Of a DNA stretch of 64,000 bases, positions 51,463 to 60,803 are shown in pieces. Location of the stretch: assembly GCF_009936275.1 (NCBI RefSeq), contig NZ_AP019797.1, positions 1,905,890 to 1,969,889 on the forward strand, read 5' to 3'. The notes below the pieces were generated by a model. It ran no database searches and was not told where the DNA came from. It worked only from the letters and a program-made list of their open reading frames with translations. Source of the stretch: Rhodothermus marinus (GTDB lineage Bacteria; Bacteroidota; Rhodothermia; Rhodothermales; Rhodothermaceae). The translations under genes were made by a program, and so were the position numbers. Within the stretch, counting starts at the first letter, position 1, and every line of letters starts with the position of its first letter.

Positions 51463-53196
51463 ATGCCGCGATTTTTCAGGATTTTTCTGCTTCTGAGCTG
51501 GGCGATCGCCGTTCCGGCACTGGCTCAGGTGCGCGATACGGCGCAGGTCATCCTGCCGGACCTGGCCCCCCGTGAGGTGGAGATCCGGGGCACGCTGGAG
51601 ATTTCGTTTCCTTCGTTGCAGCGCCAGCCGCTCATCGGCTTCAATCCGCCGCCGCTGGTGCCCCAGATTCCTCCGGATCGCCAGCCGTACGTGGAACCCT
51701 ATCGCCAGGCGGCCGCCACTCTGGCACCGGTTTCCCTGAAGCGGCCGGAACCGCCTGCGATTGCCACGATCGGCCGCGGCAACCCGGCCAACGGCCTGTT
51801 CGAAAGCACCCTGGGGCGCTACCTGACCCGCTCGTTCAACGGCTATCTGGAGTATCCGCTGGCCGGAGGCCTCACGCCCTATGCCGCGCTCATCTACACG
51901 GGAAGCAGCGGCTTTCAGCCGTTTGCTGACCGCTCCGACCTGGAAGCCCCGTACGATCTGCTCGACGCCCGAACCGGCCTGGCCTACTCCGGCCGCCTGC
52001 AGGCGGGTCTGGAGCTGGGAGGCTTTGCCCACCGCTACCGCCTCTACAGCCTGGTGCGTGACCTGACCTACAGCGCGCCGCGCCGCGAAGGTCAGGGCGG
52101 TTACGTGCAACTCCGGGTAGCCCCTTCGGCCCAGGACGATCTGGAAGGCTTCTTTCAGGTACGGCTGAGCTCTATTCGCTATGCGACCACCTACCCGGCC
52201 GGTTTCTTCGGCAGCCAGAACCCTGTAGAACGGGCCCTGTTGGAGCGTCGGCTGGACCTGAGCGGAGCGCTCAGCTATCCGTTTGCCGCCGGCACGCTTT
52301 CGTTCGACGTGCAGGGGCACGTGGCCGGCATCGATCCACAGGCTTTTCTGGAGTCCGACGTGCGCTCACTGGCCGTCGGGGCCACCTGGCAATTTGCCTT
52401 CGGACCCACGCTGCAACTGACGGTAGGCGGCCGCCTGCTGGGCCTGAAGGCCGCGCCTACGAATACGCGGGCGCTTTACCTGTCGCCCGTGCTGGAACTG
52501 GCGCTGTTTCCGGCTTCCGGCACGCGGCTGTACGTGCGCCAGCAGCCATCGCTTGAGGCCTACCGGCTCGACGAGCTCCTGCAGGAAACGCCCGTGCTGG
52601 ACCAGCCGCTCATTCCTCAGCCTGCGCTGCGTAGCGTCGATCTGGAAGCCGGCGGAGACTTCTTCCTGGGGGCGCTTCGTCTGCAGACGGCCGCGGGCTT
52701 CACGCAGGCCCCCTTAGAACGCTATCGCTACCAGATCCGCCGGTCCTTCCCGCCGGTCGTCTCGGTCACCCGCCTGAACTATGCCGAGCAGCGCCGTCTG
52801 TACCTTCGCACCGAGGCCACGCTGACCCTGTCCGCCGGCCTGCAGGGCACGCTGGGCCTGACGTTCCAGCAGGTCAATCTTCAGGAGACCAATCAACGCG
52901 TTCCCTACGAGCCGACCTGGCTGGCCCACCTGCTGCTGAGCTATCGGTTTGCGCAGCAGCGCGGCTTTGTTCAGTTACTGGGCCGCTACGAGGGCGTCCG
53001 CTATGCCGCGTTCAACCGCCAGTATCGACTATCGCCTTATCTGGACCTGGACCTGCAGGCCACCTATCAGCTCACACAGGCCATCGGCGTAGTTGCTCGG
53101 CTGGAGAACCTGGCACCGGCCCGTTACCGCACCCGCTGGCTTTATTACCCGGAGCCTTCGGCCATCTTCGGCGCGGGCATGAGAATTCGCTGGTAG
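51463..53196 (+). CDS. Outer-membrane beta-barrel protein
   Basis: A 577-residue exported protein. After a signal peptide (FLLLSWAIAVPALAQ) and a proline-rich N-terminal stretch (IGFNPPPLVPQIPPDRQPY), the sequence alternates amphipathic strands with an aromatic C-terminus (ARYRTRWLYYPEPSAIFGAGMRIRW), as in TonB-dependent receptors and related barrels. There is no recognisable plug or TonB box, so it may be a plug-less barrel partner of the TPR protein encoded three bases upstream. Confidence 0.75.
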   Translation: MPRFFRIFLLLSWAIAVPALAQVRDTAQVILPDLAPREVEIRGTLEISFPSLQRQPLIGFNPPPLVPQIPPDRQPYVEPYRQAAATLAPVSLKRPEPPAIATIGRGNPANGLFESTLGRYLTRSFNGYLEYPLAGGLTPYAALIYTGSSGFQPFADRSDLEAPYDLLDARTGLAYSGRLQAGLELGGFAHRYRLYSLVRDLTYSAPRREGQGGYVQLRVAPSAQDDLEGFFQVRLSSIRYATTYPAGFFGSQNPVERALLERRLDLSGALSYPFAAGTLSFDVQGHVAGIDPQAFLESDVRSLAVGATWQFAFGPTLQLTVGGRLLGLKAAPTNTRALYLSPVLELALFPASGTRLYVRQQPSLEAYRLDELLQETPVLDQPLIPQPALRSVDLEAGGDFFLGALRLQTAAGFTQAPLERYRYQIRRSFPPVVSVTRLNYAEQRRLYLRTEATLTLSAGLQGTLGLTFQQVNLQETNQRVPYEPTWLAHLLLSYRFAQQRGFVQLLGRYEGVRYAAFNRQYRLSPYLDLDLQATYQLTQAIGVVARLENLAPARYRTRWLYYPEPSAIFGAGMRIRW

Positions 53197-53198
53197 GC

Positions 53199-53230
53199 TT
53201 GGATTCTATTCATTTTTCGTTGTAGTTTTA
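53199..53230 (+). promoter_or_regulatory. Candidate promoter for the HU-SPOR-ExbBD genes
   Basis: TTG at 53199-53201 is followed after 21 bases by TAGTTTTA (53223-53230), close to the Bacteroidota TTTG / TAnnTTTG pattern, 28 bases before the HU-like start. GGAGG lies just before that ATG. Confidence 0.4.
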
Positions 53231-53258
53231 GGTAACCTGCCGTTAACACGGAGGCCCC

Positions 53259-53465
53259 ATGGAAACGCCCACTCCTGAACAGGTAGCCCAGGCACTGGCC
53301 GAACTGGTGCAGGAGGCCCTGATGCGTGGCGAGTCGGTGCACGTGCCCGGTCTCGGGACGTTCTACGTGGACCACCGCGGCAGCACGACCGAACGGCTGC
53401 CGGACGGCCGCGTGGTGCTACACCCGCCCCGCGATCTCCCCGCCTTTACGCCGGAAGCTTCCTGA
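53259..53465 (+). CDS. Small HU/IHF-like protein
   Basis: A 68-residue protein matching the beta-arm half of HU/IHF DNA-binding proteins: LAELVQEALMRGESVHVPGLGTFYVDHRG, here seen from LVQEALMRGESVHVPGLG, and LPDGRVVLHPPRDLPAFTPE. The N-terminal helix-turn-helix of full HU is missing, and it ends soon after the FKP-like element. It lies 24 bases before a gene whose protein also starts with an HU-like region, so it probably belongs to the CCDC81-like HU group seen in Bacteroidota envelope proteins. DNA binding is uncertain. Confidence 0.75.
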   Translation: METPTPEQVAQALAELVQEALMRGESVHVPGLGTFYVDHRGSTTERLPDGRVVLHPPRDLPAFTPEAS

Positions 53466-53489
53466 CCCGCCACCAACCGGAACTGTCGC

Positions 53490-54593
53490 ATGCCCGCGTC
53501 GCTGATTCAACAGCTGGCCGAACGACTCGGCTGTACCCCTGAAGCCGCCGAGGCGGCGTTTCGCGCGTACGTTGCCAGCCTCCAGGAGCAACTGGAACGG
53601 GAGGGTCGGGCCAGTCTGCCCGGCCTGGGCCATCTGGTCCGCAGCGAAGAAGGTCTGCGGTTCGAGCCGGACGCATCCCTGGTGCAAGCCGTCAACCATC
53701 GCTTCGCCGGCCTGGAGCCTGTCGTTGTAGAGCCGCCCTCGGCGCAGGCGTATCGCAAAACGGAAGTTGTTCCTCCGGAGGGTGAGGAAACGGAAGCAAG
53801 CAAAGAACTAGAAACAGCGGAAGAGGTCTCCACCTCCCCTTTCTACGAGGTGGAGCCTGAGACGCCCCGTGTCGAGGTGCCTCCTCCTGAAGCAGAAAGC
53901 CCGGAAGAAGTCGAAGAGGCGGCATCGGCCGTGGAAGAAGCGCCGGCAGCGCCGACTCCCGAACCCGAACCTGAGCCGGAACCGGAAGCCCCGGCCGAGT
54001 CGGAAGAGCCAACGCCACCGCCCTCGCCAGAACCCTCGCTGAGACCCCCACGGCCTCCTCGTTTTCGCGTCGAAGAGGAGCGGCGTCGCGGGTTGCCCGT
54101 CTGGGTTCCGGCTGCATTACTTATTGTGGTGCTCGGCGCCGTGGCCGTCTGGTTCCTGCTGTTTTCGCGTCCCTCGGAGCCGGAGGTCGTTCCTCCTGCA
54201 CCGTCTCAGGCCGAAGTGCAGCCGACCACCCCGCCGGAAACGACCGCTGCCGCCGCCCCACCTGCCGCCGATACCGCTGTCGAAACGTCCACCCCGACCG
54301 CTGAAGCCCCACCACCGCCTGCTCCGCCGGCTCCCGGCGACTATGCGCTGATTGTCGGCTCAGTGACCAGCCAGACGGCCGCCGAGCGCATTGCGGAGCG
54401 TTTTCGCCGCGCGCTGGCCGAACGGGGCCTGCCGGTCACTATCGTAGCCACCACGACAGGCGGAACCACCCGATACCGGGTGGCGGTTGGACGGTATGGT
54501 TCACCGGAGGAAGCGCTGGCCGCCAAACGCCAACTCGGCAACGTGCTGCCTCCGGATGCCTGGGTGTTTCGGGTACCTTCCACCACGCAATAA
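53490..54593 (+). CDS. HU-like / transmembrane / SPOR-domain protein
   Basis: A 367-residue bitopic membrane protein. Residues 1-75 resemble an HU/CCDC81-like domain (LIQQLAERLGCTPEAAEAAFRAYVASL, here through AAFRAYVASLQEQLE and LPGLGHLVRSEEGL). Residues 90-195 are a Glu/Pro-rich spacer, then a membrane helix (VWVPAALLIVVLGAVAVWFLL) and a second Pro-rich stretch. The C-terminal 75 residues are a SPOR domain (YALIVGSVTSQTAAERIAE ... TRYRVAVGRYGSPEEAL), which binds denuded peptidoglycan at division sites. The HU-like part is cytosolic and the SPOR domain periplasmic. It lies 12 bases before exbB. Confidence 0.87.
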   Translation: MPASLIQQLAERLGCTPEAAEAAFRAYVASLQEQLEREGRASLPGLGHLVRSEEGLRFEPDASLVQAVNHRFAGLEPVVVEPPSAQAYRKTEVVPPEGEETEASKELETAEEVSTSPFYEVEPETPRVEVPPPEAESPEEVEEAASAVEEAPAAPTPEPEPEPEPEAPAESEEPTPPPSPEPSLRPPRPPRFRVEEERRRGLPVWVPAALLIVVLGAVAVWFLLFSRPSEPEVVPPAPSQAEVQPTTPPETTAAAAPPAADTAVETSTPTAEAPPPPAPPAPGDYALIVGSVTSQTAAERIAERFRRALAERGLPVTIVATTTGGTTRYRVAVGRYGSPEEALAAKRQLGNVLPPDAWVFRVPSTTQ

Positions 54594-54605
54594 TCTGACC
54601 CCGAC

Positions 54606-55322
54606 ATGGTGCTGCTGCAAGCCGTCTCGTTGCCGACCGACACGTTGAGCGCAATGGCGCCGCCCGCCACTTCCATGTCGCTGCTCGACATCCTGGTGCA
54701 GGGCGGGTGGATCATGATTCCCATCGGGCTGCTCTCGCTGCTTACCATCTACCTGATCGTCGAGCGCCTCATCACCGTGCAGCGCGCCAAAATCGATCCC
54801 CGTCAGATCATGGACCGCGTGCGCGACTACGTGGAGGCCGGCGACATCCGGGGCGCGCTGGCCTACTGCGAGGCGCAGGACAAGCCCATCACGCGCATCC
54901 TCCGCCGGGGCCTGGAGCGGCTGGGTCGCCCGATCGCAGAGATCCGCGATGCCGTCGAGGCGGCCGGCAAGTACGAGGCATTCGAACTGGAAAAGCGCAT
55001 GGACATCCTGGCCAGCATCGCGGGCATTGCTCCCATGCTGGGGTTTCTCGGTACGGTAACCGGGATGATCGAAGCTTTCCAGCAGATCCAGAACCTGCAG
55101 GGCAACGTAAATCCCAGCGTGCTGGCCGGCGGCATCTGGGAGGCGCTGCTCACCACGGCATTCGGTCTGGTGGTGGGTATCCTGGCGTTGTTCGGGCACA
55201 ACTTTCTACTGACGCGCATCAACCGGCTCGTCAACGACATGGAGCGGTCCGCCACGGACTTCATCGACCTGCTCCAGGAGCCGGTGCCGCGCCCGCGCCG
55301 TCAACCTGAAACCCTGCTCTGA
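54606..55322 (+). CDS. exbB: MotA/TolQ/ExbB proton channel subunit
   Basis: A 238-residue inner-membrane channel subunit with three helices: GGWIMIPIGLLSLLTIYLIVERL after a periplasmic N-terminus, the conserved IAGIAPMLGFLGTVTGMIEAF, and the ALLTTAFGLVVGILALFGHNFL helix. It forms a proton-driven complex with ExbD for TonB- or Tol-dependent work across the envelope. ExbB versus TolQ is not decidable from sequence alone; the partner TonB gene is elsewhere in the window. It follows the SPOR gene by 12 bases. Confidence 0.9.
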   Translation: MVLLQAVSLPTDTLSAMAPPATSMSLLDILVQGGWIMIPIGLLSLLTIYLIVERLITVQRAKIDPRQIMDRVRDYVEAGDIRGALAYCEAQDKPITRILRRGLERLGRPIAEIRDAVEAAGKYEAFELEKRMDILASIAGIAPMLGFLGTVTGMIEAFQQIQNLQGNVNPSVLAGGIWEALLTTAFGLVVGILALFGHNFLLTRINRLVNDMERSATDFIDLLQEPVPRPRRQPETLL

Positions 55323-55333
55323 CACTGGAAGCC

Positions 55334-55747
55334 ATGCCGCTGAATTTTTCCACCTCGCGCAAGCCGCTGACCACGTTCGCGCTGGCCGGACTGGCCGACA
55401 TCGTGCTGTTGCTGCTGATTTTCTTCCTGCTCACCTCCAGCTTCATTCCCCAGTTCGGCATTCGCGTCAACCTGCCGCGCGTCGAAGCCGGAGCGCCCAC
55501 GCAGGCCCGATATGTCACCGTCGTGATCACCGAGGACGGCCGCTTTTATGTCGAGCAGCAGCAGGTGGCCCGTGAGGACCTGCTCAGCACGCTGCGGGCC
55601 GTCAGGGGCGACCGGAATACGCTCGTGCTTCGCGCCGACCGCAAGGCGACCGTTGATCAGTTCGCCTACGTGGCCAGCGCGGCCAAAGCGCTCGGTATGA
55701 CGATCCTGATGGCCACCGAGCGCGCCGATGTGAGCCCGCGGCGCTGA
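55334..55747 (+). CDS. exbD: ExbD/TolR-type biopolymer transport protein
   Basis: A 137-residue single-helix protein. The membrane helix holds the conserved proton-carrying aspartate, LAGLADIVLLLLIFFLLTSSF, and is followed by the periplasmic fold VNLPRVEAG, VTVVITEDGRFYVEQ and VLRADRKATVDQFAYV. It partners the channel subunit encoded 11 bases upstream. Its stop lies three bases from the stop of the convergent yifB gene. Confidence 0.92.
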   Translation: MPLNFSTSRKPLTTFALAGLADIVLLLLIFFLLTSSFIPQFGIRVNLPRVEAGAPTQARYVTVVITEDGRFYVEQQQVAREDLLSTLRAVRGDRNTLVLRADRKATVDQFAYVASAAKALGMTILMATERADVSPRR

Positions 55748-55750
55748 GTC

Positions 55751-57292
55751 TCAGCGCAGGAACCAGGACTCTCGGTCCAGCGAGCGATACTGGATCGCCT
55801 CCGAAAGGTGCTCGGGCCGGATCTCCTCACTGCCTGCCAGATCGGCAATCGTGCGCGCCACCTTCAGGATCCGATCATAGGCACGGGCACTCAGCCCCAG
55901 TCGGTGAATGGCCAGTTTCATGAGCTGCTGTCCCTCGGCGTCCAGTGTGCAATAACGGCGTACCAGGCGCGCCGGCATCTGCGCATTACAGTAGACGCCC
56001 GGCACGTCCCGAAACCGCTCGGCCTGTCGCTCCCGCGCCGCCACCACCCGCGCCCGAATCGCCGCCGACGGCTCGCCCTCCTGCCTGCGGCTCAATTCCT
56101 CGAAAGGCACCGGCGTCACCTCGATATGCAGATCGATCCGGTCCAGCAACGGCCCGCTGATCTTCGACAGGTAACGCTGCACCTGCGGCGGCGTGCACAC
56201 ACACGTGCGCCGTGGATCGTTCAGATGTCCGCACGGACAGGGGTTCATGCTGGCCACCAGCATGAAGCGCGCCGGATATTCGATGGAAAAACGCGCCCGA
56301 CTGATCGTGATGCGGCCCGACTCGAGCGGCTGCCGTAGCACCTCGAGCACCTGCCGCTTGAACTCCGGAAGCTCGTCCAGAAACAGCACGCCATTGTGCG
56401 CCAGCGAGATCTCGCCGGGCATGGGATGCGCACCCCCTCCGCAGAGTCCGGCATCCGAGATCGTGTGATGCGGCGCCCGGAAAGGCCGCCGCGCGATCAA
56501 TCCGACCCCGTTCAGCTTGCCCCCCACCGAATGAATCTTGGTAGTCTCCAGCGCCTCCTCGGGCGTCAGCGGCGGCAGAATCGTGGGAAGTCGCCGGGCC
56601 AGCATCGTCTTGCCGGCCCCGGGCGGTCCTACCATCAGCACGTTGTGTCCGCCGGCGGCCGCCACCTCCAGCGCCCGTTTGACGTTCTCCTGCCCGCGCA
56701 CGTCGGCAAAATCCACGTCGTAGGTCTGCGCCTCGGCAAAAAGCGCTTTGAGATCCCGCCGGAACGGCTCACGCGACACTGCACCCGTCAATAACCCTAC
56801 CGCTTCCTGCAACGACGCCACAGGGTACACCTCCAACCCCTCCACCAGCGCGGCCTCCTCCGCATTGTCCAGCGGCACGATCACCCCTTTGCGCCCGTCG
56901 CGTCGCGCCTGAATGGCAATGGGCAGCACGCCCCGCACCGGCCGCACCTTGCCGTCGAGCGCCAGCTCCCCCACGATGACGAACGGCGCCAGCGCCTCCG
57001 GACTCGGACTTCCTTCGCTGGCGGCCAGCAATCCCAGCGCCATGGGCAGATCGAACGCTGCGCCCTCCTTGCGCAGATCGGCCGGCGCCAGGTTCACCGT
57101 GATGGCCCCGCGCGGTAACGGCAACCCGCTGTTGCGCAGCGCCGCCCAGATGCGATCGCGGCTTTCGCGCACGGCCCCGTCGGGCAACCCGACCACCGTG
57201 TAGCGCGGCATGCCCGATTCGATGTGCGTCTCGATCTCCACCGGAATGGCCTCGATGCCCAGCGTCGTGCTGCTCCAGACCCGGCTCAGCAT
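55751..57292 (-). CDS. YifB-family Mg-chelatase-like AAA+ ATPase
   Basis: A 513-residue protein of the YifB/ComM group. ComM is a helicase aiding integration of transformed DNA in Haemophilus. The N-terminal Lon-like fold ([31 protein letters not shown], here in its [15 protein letters not shown] core) leads to a AAA+ module with Walker [14 protein letters not shown], Walker [11 protein letters not shown], and the [19 protein letters not shown] zinc-type cysteine block with C and H ligands, including CVCTP. ATG 57292 is chosen since the frame extension adds ten residues only. A natural-transformation role is inferred from the family. Confidence 0.92.
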   Translation of the reverse strand: MLSRVWSSTTLGIEAIPVEIETHIESGMPRYTVVGLPDGAVRESRDRIWAALRNSGLPLPRGAITVNLAPADLRKEGAAFDLPMALGLLAASEGSPSPEALAPFVIVGELALDGKVRPVRGVLPIAIQARRDGRKGVIVPLDNAEEAALVEGLEVYPVASLQEAVGLLTGAVSREPFRRDLKALFAEAQTYDVDFADVRGQENVKRALEVAAAGGHNVLMVGPPGAGKTMLARRLPTILPPLTPEEALETTKIHSVGGKLNGVGLIARRPFRAPHHTISDAGLCGGGAHPMPGEISLAHNGVLFLDELPEFKRQVLEVLRQPLESGRITISRARFSIEYPARFMLVASMNPCPCGHLNDPRRTCVCTPPQVQRYLSKISGPLLDRIDLHIEVTPVPFEELSRRQEGEPSAAIRARVVAARERQAERFRDVPGVYCNAQMPARLVRRYCTLDAEGQQLMKLAIHRLGLSARAYDRILKVARTIADLAGSEEIRPEHLSEAIQYRSLDRESWFLR

Positions 57293-57414
57293 GGACGGGA
57301 ACGTTTTTTCTGAAAAAGACACCGAAGCGTTCCCGGTGTAACCTGCAACACGCGTTCGTATTTTTCCGGAGCTGATTTGATCTACCGTTTTGACCGGATA
57401 ACCCTCGCTGAAAG

Positions 57415-58581
57415 ATGCGCCGCCTGCTGTTCTTTGTGCTCCTGCTCCAACCGATGGGCCTCCATGCTCAGTTTATCGATACATTTGATCATTCCGACCT
57501 GGACGGCTGGATCTATTTCACCGGCGATGGCAACGCCCACATGGAGTTCCGTCCGGGCCCCGGCTACGCCACCATCTACGTCGATGCGCGCCAGGACCGG
57601 CGCAACATCTGGTGGGCGCTGATCAAACGCGACGTGACCTCCGGCCTGGATCTGGCGTTGCTACAGCATCCCGACTACGAACTCCGCATCGAAGCACGCA
57701 TCCGCGTCAGCCATGCGCCCCGCCGGGTCAACCTGCACCTGAACACGCAGCGCACCACCGACTTTCACACCCACCTGATGGAGTTCGACATCCCCGACAC
57801 GACGAACTGGCATACGATCAGCATGACCACCCGGGGCTTCGATGCCGTACCCGGCGATACCGTCTACGGTCAGCTGGCGCTGATGGACTGGGGGCTGGGT
57901 GTCTATCGCGTCGATATCGACTATTTCAAGGTTTCGGTGGTACACGTTCCGACGGCCGGCCCCGATCAGGGCGAAGCCGTGTCTTATCACCCGCCCATTC
58001 CGCCGGTTTCAGCTTTTGCCCACCACGTGTCGGTCGCGCACGACGCCACCATCGATCTGGCCTATCCCGAACTGAACTTCAACGGCTGGTATGCCGTCAC
58101 CGACACCATGCGCGTGCCGGTCCTGGCCGTTGGCGCCTCACAGTACGCGATTCTGCGCTGGGATCTGCGGGCGTTTGCCGGACGGCGCGTGGCCGACCAC
58201 GGCCTGCTGGAACTGACCACCTGGAGCGTGGAACGCCAGGATACCGACCTGGAGGAATTCGGAAAGCTCCGGATTGTCGAAATCCTGGGAGGTGATCCGA
58301 ACTGGGATCAACAGACCGTTACGTTCCAGACACTCTGCCAGGGCCAGCCTCTGGAGGAAGTTTTCAACACCCAGATGATCATCGACGTAGACGTGACCGA
58401 GCGGCGCGGCGGAAAGGTCTTTGCCACCATCTCGCGTCCTGTACTCCAGCGGTTGATCGACGGCCGCACCCTTGGAATCATGCTGCTGCCGCTGGGTGCG
58501 CTGCATGCTACGTTTCTGGCGGGGGAGGCCTTCGACGGCCGCCATGCGGCCACGTTGCATTTCACAACGACCGATCGATAA
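57415..58581 (+). CDS. Secreted protein with carbohydrate-binding-like domains
   Basis: A 388-residue exported protein with signal peptide ending [11 protein letters not shown]. Residues about 20-185 form a beta-sandwich ([32 protein letters not shown]) typical of laminin-G or CBM-like folds. Residues 210-388 ([63 protein letters not shown]) resemble the DNRLRE/CBM96-type alginate or polysaccharide-binding domain. No catalytic motif is evident. A carbohydrate-binding role is an inference. A possible terminator follows the stop codon. Confidence 0.7.
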   Translation: MRRLLFFVLLLQPMGLHAQFIDTFDHSDLDGWIYFTGDGNAHMEFRPGPGYATIYVDARQDRRNIWWALIKRDVTSGLDLALLQHPDYELRIEARIRVSHAPRRVNLHLNTQRTTDFHTHLMEFDIPDTTNWHTISMTTRGFDAVPGDTVYGQLALMDWGLGVYRVDIDYFKVSVVHVPTAGPDQGEAVSYHPPIPPVSAFAHHVSVAHDATIDLAYPELNFNGWYAVTDTMRVPVLAVGASQYAILRWDLRAFAGRRVADHGLLELTTWSVERQDTDLEEFGKLRIVEILGGDPNWDQQTVTFQTLCQGQPLEEVFNTQMIIDVDVTERRGGKVFATISRPVLQRLIDGRTLGIMLLPLGALHATFLAGEAFDGRHAATLHFTTTDR

Positions 58582-58630
58582 GCGGCCGTTTCTTCAAAAA
58601 GTCCCGAAAAGCAGTAGTTGCCGCTTTTTC
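58580..58630 (+). terminator. Possible terminator after the secreted protein gene
   Basis: AAGCGGC at 58580-58586 pairs with 58620-58626, followed by more T residues. The 33-base loop is long, so the call is weak. Confidence 0.35.
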
Positions 58631-58681
58631 GCGCCGCCTGTATCGTACTTTTCCGAAGACAGGGCGCATCGGTATCCGGTC

Positions 58682-59554
58682 ATGATCTACGGCATCACGG
58701 GCAACACGCAGAAGGAGCAACTCTGGGAGCCGGTCAGCGAACTGATTCGCTGGATGGCCCGTCAGGGACTGGAAGTGCGTCTGCACCCGGACGTAGCACG
58801 GGGCCTGGTCGCCCGCGGCCTGCTTTCGGAAGACGAGGCGGCCGCGCTCACGGCGCACGATCTGGCGGCCGAAGTGGACCTGCTGCTTTCATTCGGGGGC
58901 GACGGCACACTCCTGCAGAGTGCCCACCTGGCCGGTCGCCGGGGTACCCCTGTGCTGGGGGTCAACATCGGCCGTATGGGCTTTCTGGCCGATGTGGAAG
59001 TGGAACAGGTGCGCGAGGCGATCCGCACGATCGAAGCGGGCGACTACCACCTCGAAGCCCGCATGGTGCTCGAGGCCGAACTGGAAGACGGGCCCGTGCC
59101 GGAGTTGCCCTGGGCCCTGAACGAGTTCGTGATCGACCGCAGCGGGCTGGCTGGTCTGATCACGATCGATGTGACGGTCGACGGCGTATCGCTGACCCGC
59201 TACTGGGCCGACGGGCTCATCTTCTCCACACCGACCGGCTCCACGGCCTATTCGCTATCGGCCGGCGGCCCGATCGTCTCGCCCGAATGCGAGGTGGTAA
59301 TCCTGACCCCCATCGCTCCGCACACGCTGACGCTGCGTCCCATCGTGCTGCCTGCTTCCGTCGAAATCGAAGCCCGCGTCTACACAGGCGGCCAGCCCTA
59401 TGTGCTGGCGGCCGACGGCCGCAGCCAGCTCATCCATCGCGAAGGCCAGCGCATCACCATCCGTCGGGCCGAGCATACGGTCAACCTCGTCAAACTGCCC
59501 GGCCAGCATTATTTCCAGACGCTGCGCTCCAAGCTGATGTGGGGCGTTCGTTAG
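58682..59554 (+). CDS. nadK: NAD kinase
   Basis: A 290-residue ATP- or polyphosphate-dependent kinase making NADP from NAD. The catalytic GGDGT loop is at residues 72-76 (LLSFGGDGTLLQSAH). The NIGRMGFLAD segment, LNEFVIDR and the ADGLIFSTPTGSTAYSLSAGGPIVSPE signature, here seen as LIFSTPTGSTAYSLSAGGP, are intact. ATG 58682 matches the family start; the open frame upstream covers the previous gene's terminator region. It ends four bases into the end of the convergent LacI gene. Confidence 0.95.
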   Translation: MIYGITGNTQKEQLWEPVSELIRWMARQGLEVRLHPDVARGLVARGLLSEDEAAALTAHDLAAEVDLLLSFGGDGTLLQSAHLAGRRGTPVLGVNIGRMGFLADVEVEQVREAIRTIEAGDYHLEARMVLEAELEDGPVPELPWALNEFVIDRSGLAGLITIDVTVDGVSLTRYWADGLIFSTPTGSTAYSLSAGGPIVSPECEVVILTPIAPHTLTLRPIVLPASVEIEARVYTGGQPYVLAADGRSQLIHREGQRITIRRAEHTVNLVKLPGQHYFQTLRSKLMWGVR

Positions 59555-60612
59555 TCGGCCGCCAGCGAGCGCTCGGTGGCCATCCGCACGGCGAATCGTC
59601 GGAGGTAGTCTTCCGGCGTGATCAACTCGGTCTTGAGCACGACCTGGCGCGGCTGAATGCCATCCTCGCGTTCAATCTCTTCGATCAGCATTTCCACAGC
59701 CCGACGGCCGATCTCTCGGGCCGGCTGCCGGACGCAGATGTGCGGGTAGACGTAGAATTCGTTCAGACCGCCTTCGCTGAACGAAATGAGCTGAATGCGC
59801 TCCAGCAGTGACGGATCGGTCTCGCGCATGGCTGCGCGAATGCCCAGCTCGACCGGAAACGTAACGGCAAAGATCACCTCAGGCAATTCTTTGCCCTGCA
59901 GCAGGCGCTTGAAGGCATAGTAACCATGCCATTCATCGAATCCGCCTTCGATGATCCACTCCGGCCGGATCGGGATACCGGCATCCCGGAGGGCGGCTTC
60001 GTAGCCGGCCCGCCGCTCACGGCCGATAAGCACCTCCGAAGTGCCCGCCACGTGTGCAATCTTCCGGTACCCCTTGCGGATCACGTATTCGATGGCCCGG
60101 TAGGCCCCTTCCCGGTCATCCACGATCACACTGCTGAAGCCCAGCCCCTCGATCGCACGGTCAAAAAACACGAGCGGCACGCCCATCTGCCGCACCCGCT
60201 CGTACACTTCGAGATGAGGCTCCTGCTGCGAGACGGACACGAGGAGTCCATCGACGCGCATGGCCAGCAGTCGTTCGATGTGCTGCCGTTCCAGATCGGC
60301 CCGCTCCTGCGAGACGGCCAGCACAATGCCGTAGCCTCGCTGCGTGGCCGTCTCCTGAATGGCATCGACCACCGTGGCCATGAACGCGTGCGCGATCTTC
60401 GGCACGACCACACCCAGCGTGTAGGAACGCCGGGACGAAAGCGAACGGGCCAGTAGATTGGGCAGGTAGCCCATCTCGGCGGCCGTCTTCTTGACCAGCT
60501 CGCGTGTTTCCTTGGAAATGTCCGGGTGATCGCGGAGTGCTTTCGAGACGCTGACCTTGCTCAGATTCAGCCGCTCGGCAATGTCGGCCAGTCGCACCCG
60601 TTTCTTTGCCAT
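59551..60612 (-). CDS. LacI-family transcriptional regulator
   Basis: A 353-residue regulator. The N-terminal helix-turn-helix (RLADIAERLNLSKVSVSKALRDH) and hinge helix (LPNLLARSLSSRRSYTLGVV) are followed by a periplasmic-binding-protein-like effector domain (LDGLLVSVSQ-like VDGLLVSVSQQEPHLEVY, PLVFFDRAIEGLGFSSVIVDD). It is divergent from the SDR/epimerase operon, so it probably represses that operon and responds to a hexuronate or its oxidised form; the ligand is inferred. The intervening 191 bases hold candidate operators. Confidence 0.93.
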   Translation of the reverse strand: MAKKRVRLADIAERLNLSKVSVSKALRDHPDISKETRELVKKTAAEMGYLPNLLARSLSSRRSYTLGVVVPKIAHAFMATVVDAIQETATQRGYGIVLAVSQERADLERQHIERLLAMRVDGLLVSVSQQEPHLEVYERVRQMGVPLVFFDRAIEGLGFSSVIVDDREGAYRAIEYVIRKGYRKIAHVAGTSEVLIGRERRAGYEAALRDAGIPIRPEWIIEGGFDEWHGYYAFKRLLQGKELPEVIFAVTFPVELGIRAAMRETDPSLLERIQLISFSEGGLNEFYVYPHICVRQPAREIGRRAVEMLIEEIEREDGIQPRQVVLKTELITPEDYLRRFAVRMATERSLAAD

Positions 60613-60706
60613 GAGCCTCAGCCGGTTAATCCTCCAGATTTTGCAAAATTACGGCAAACACAACATCCGTGCCTGTTCTCGTTCAAAAATTTTATGCAGA
60701 TTGCGT

Positions 60707-60780
60707 GTTGCTTACGCGTTCGTCCTGATGCAGGTTTTGCGCGGCGTGATTATTTTGTTTTACTCGGTTGCGTAACCGTT
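60707..60780. promoter_or_regulatory. Repeated GTTGC-N-TA-NN-CGTT motif, candidate LacI sites
   Basis: GTTGCTTACGCGTT at 60707-60720 and GTTGCGTAACCGTT at 60767-60780 share 11 of 14 bases and are exactly 60 bases apart. The second lies within the dyad CGGTT-GCGT-AACCG (60765-60778). They are candidate operators for the divergent LacI-type regulator. Confidence 0.45.
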
Positions 60781-60787
60781 AACTTTT
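60754..60787 (+). promoter_or_regulatory. Candidate promoter of the hexuronate operon
   Basis: TTTG (60754-60757) is followed after 22 bases by TAACTTTT (60780-60787), one base off the Bacteroidota TAnnTTTG element. The start codon is 17 bases further on. The candidate LacI dyad lies between the two elements, which would fit repression by blocking polymerase. Confidence 0.5.
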
Positions 60788-60803
60788 TCCGATCTTTTGA
60801 GTC

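Noticed and set aside
53259-53465. Reading the small HU-like protein as a functional nucleoid HU
   Set aside because: It lacks the N-terminal helices of HU and belongs with the envelope SPOR gene, so it was annotated only as HU-like.
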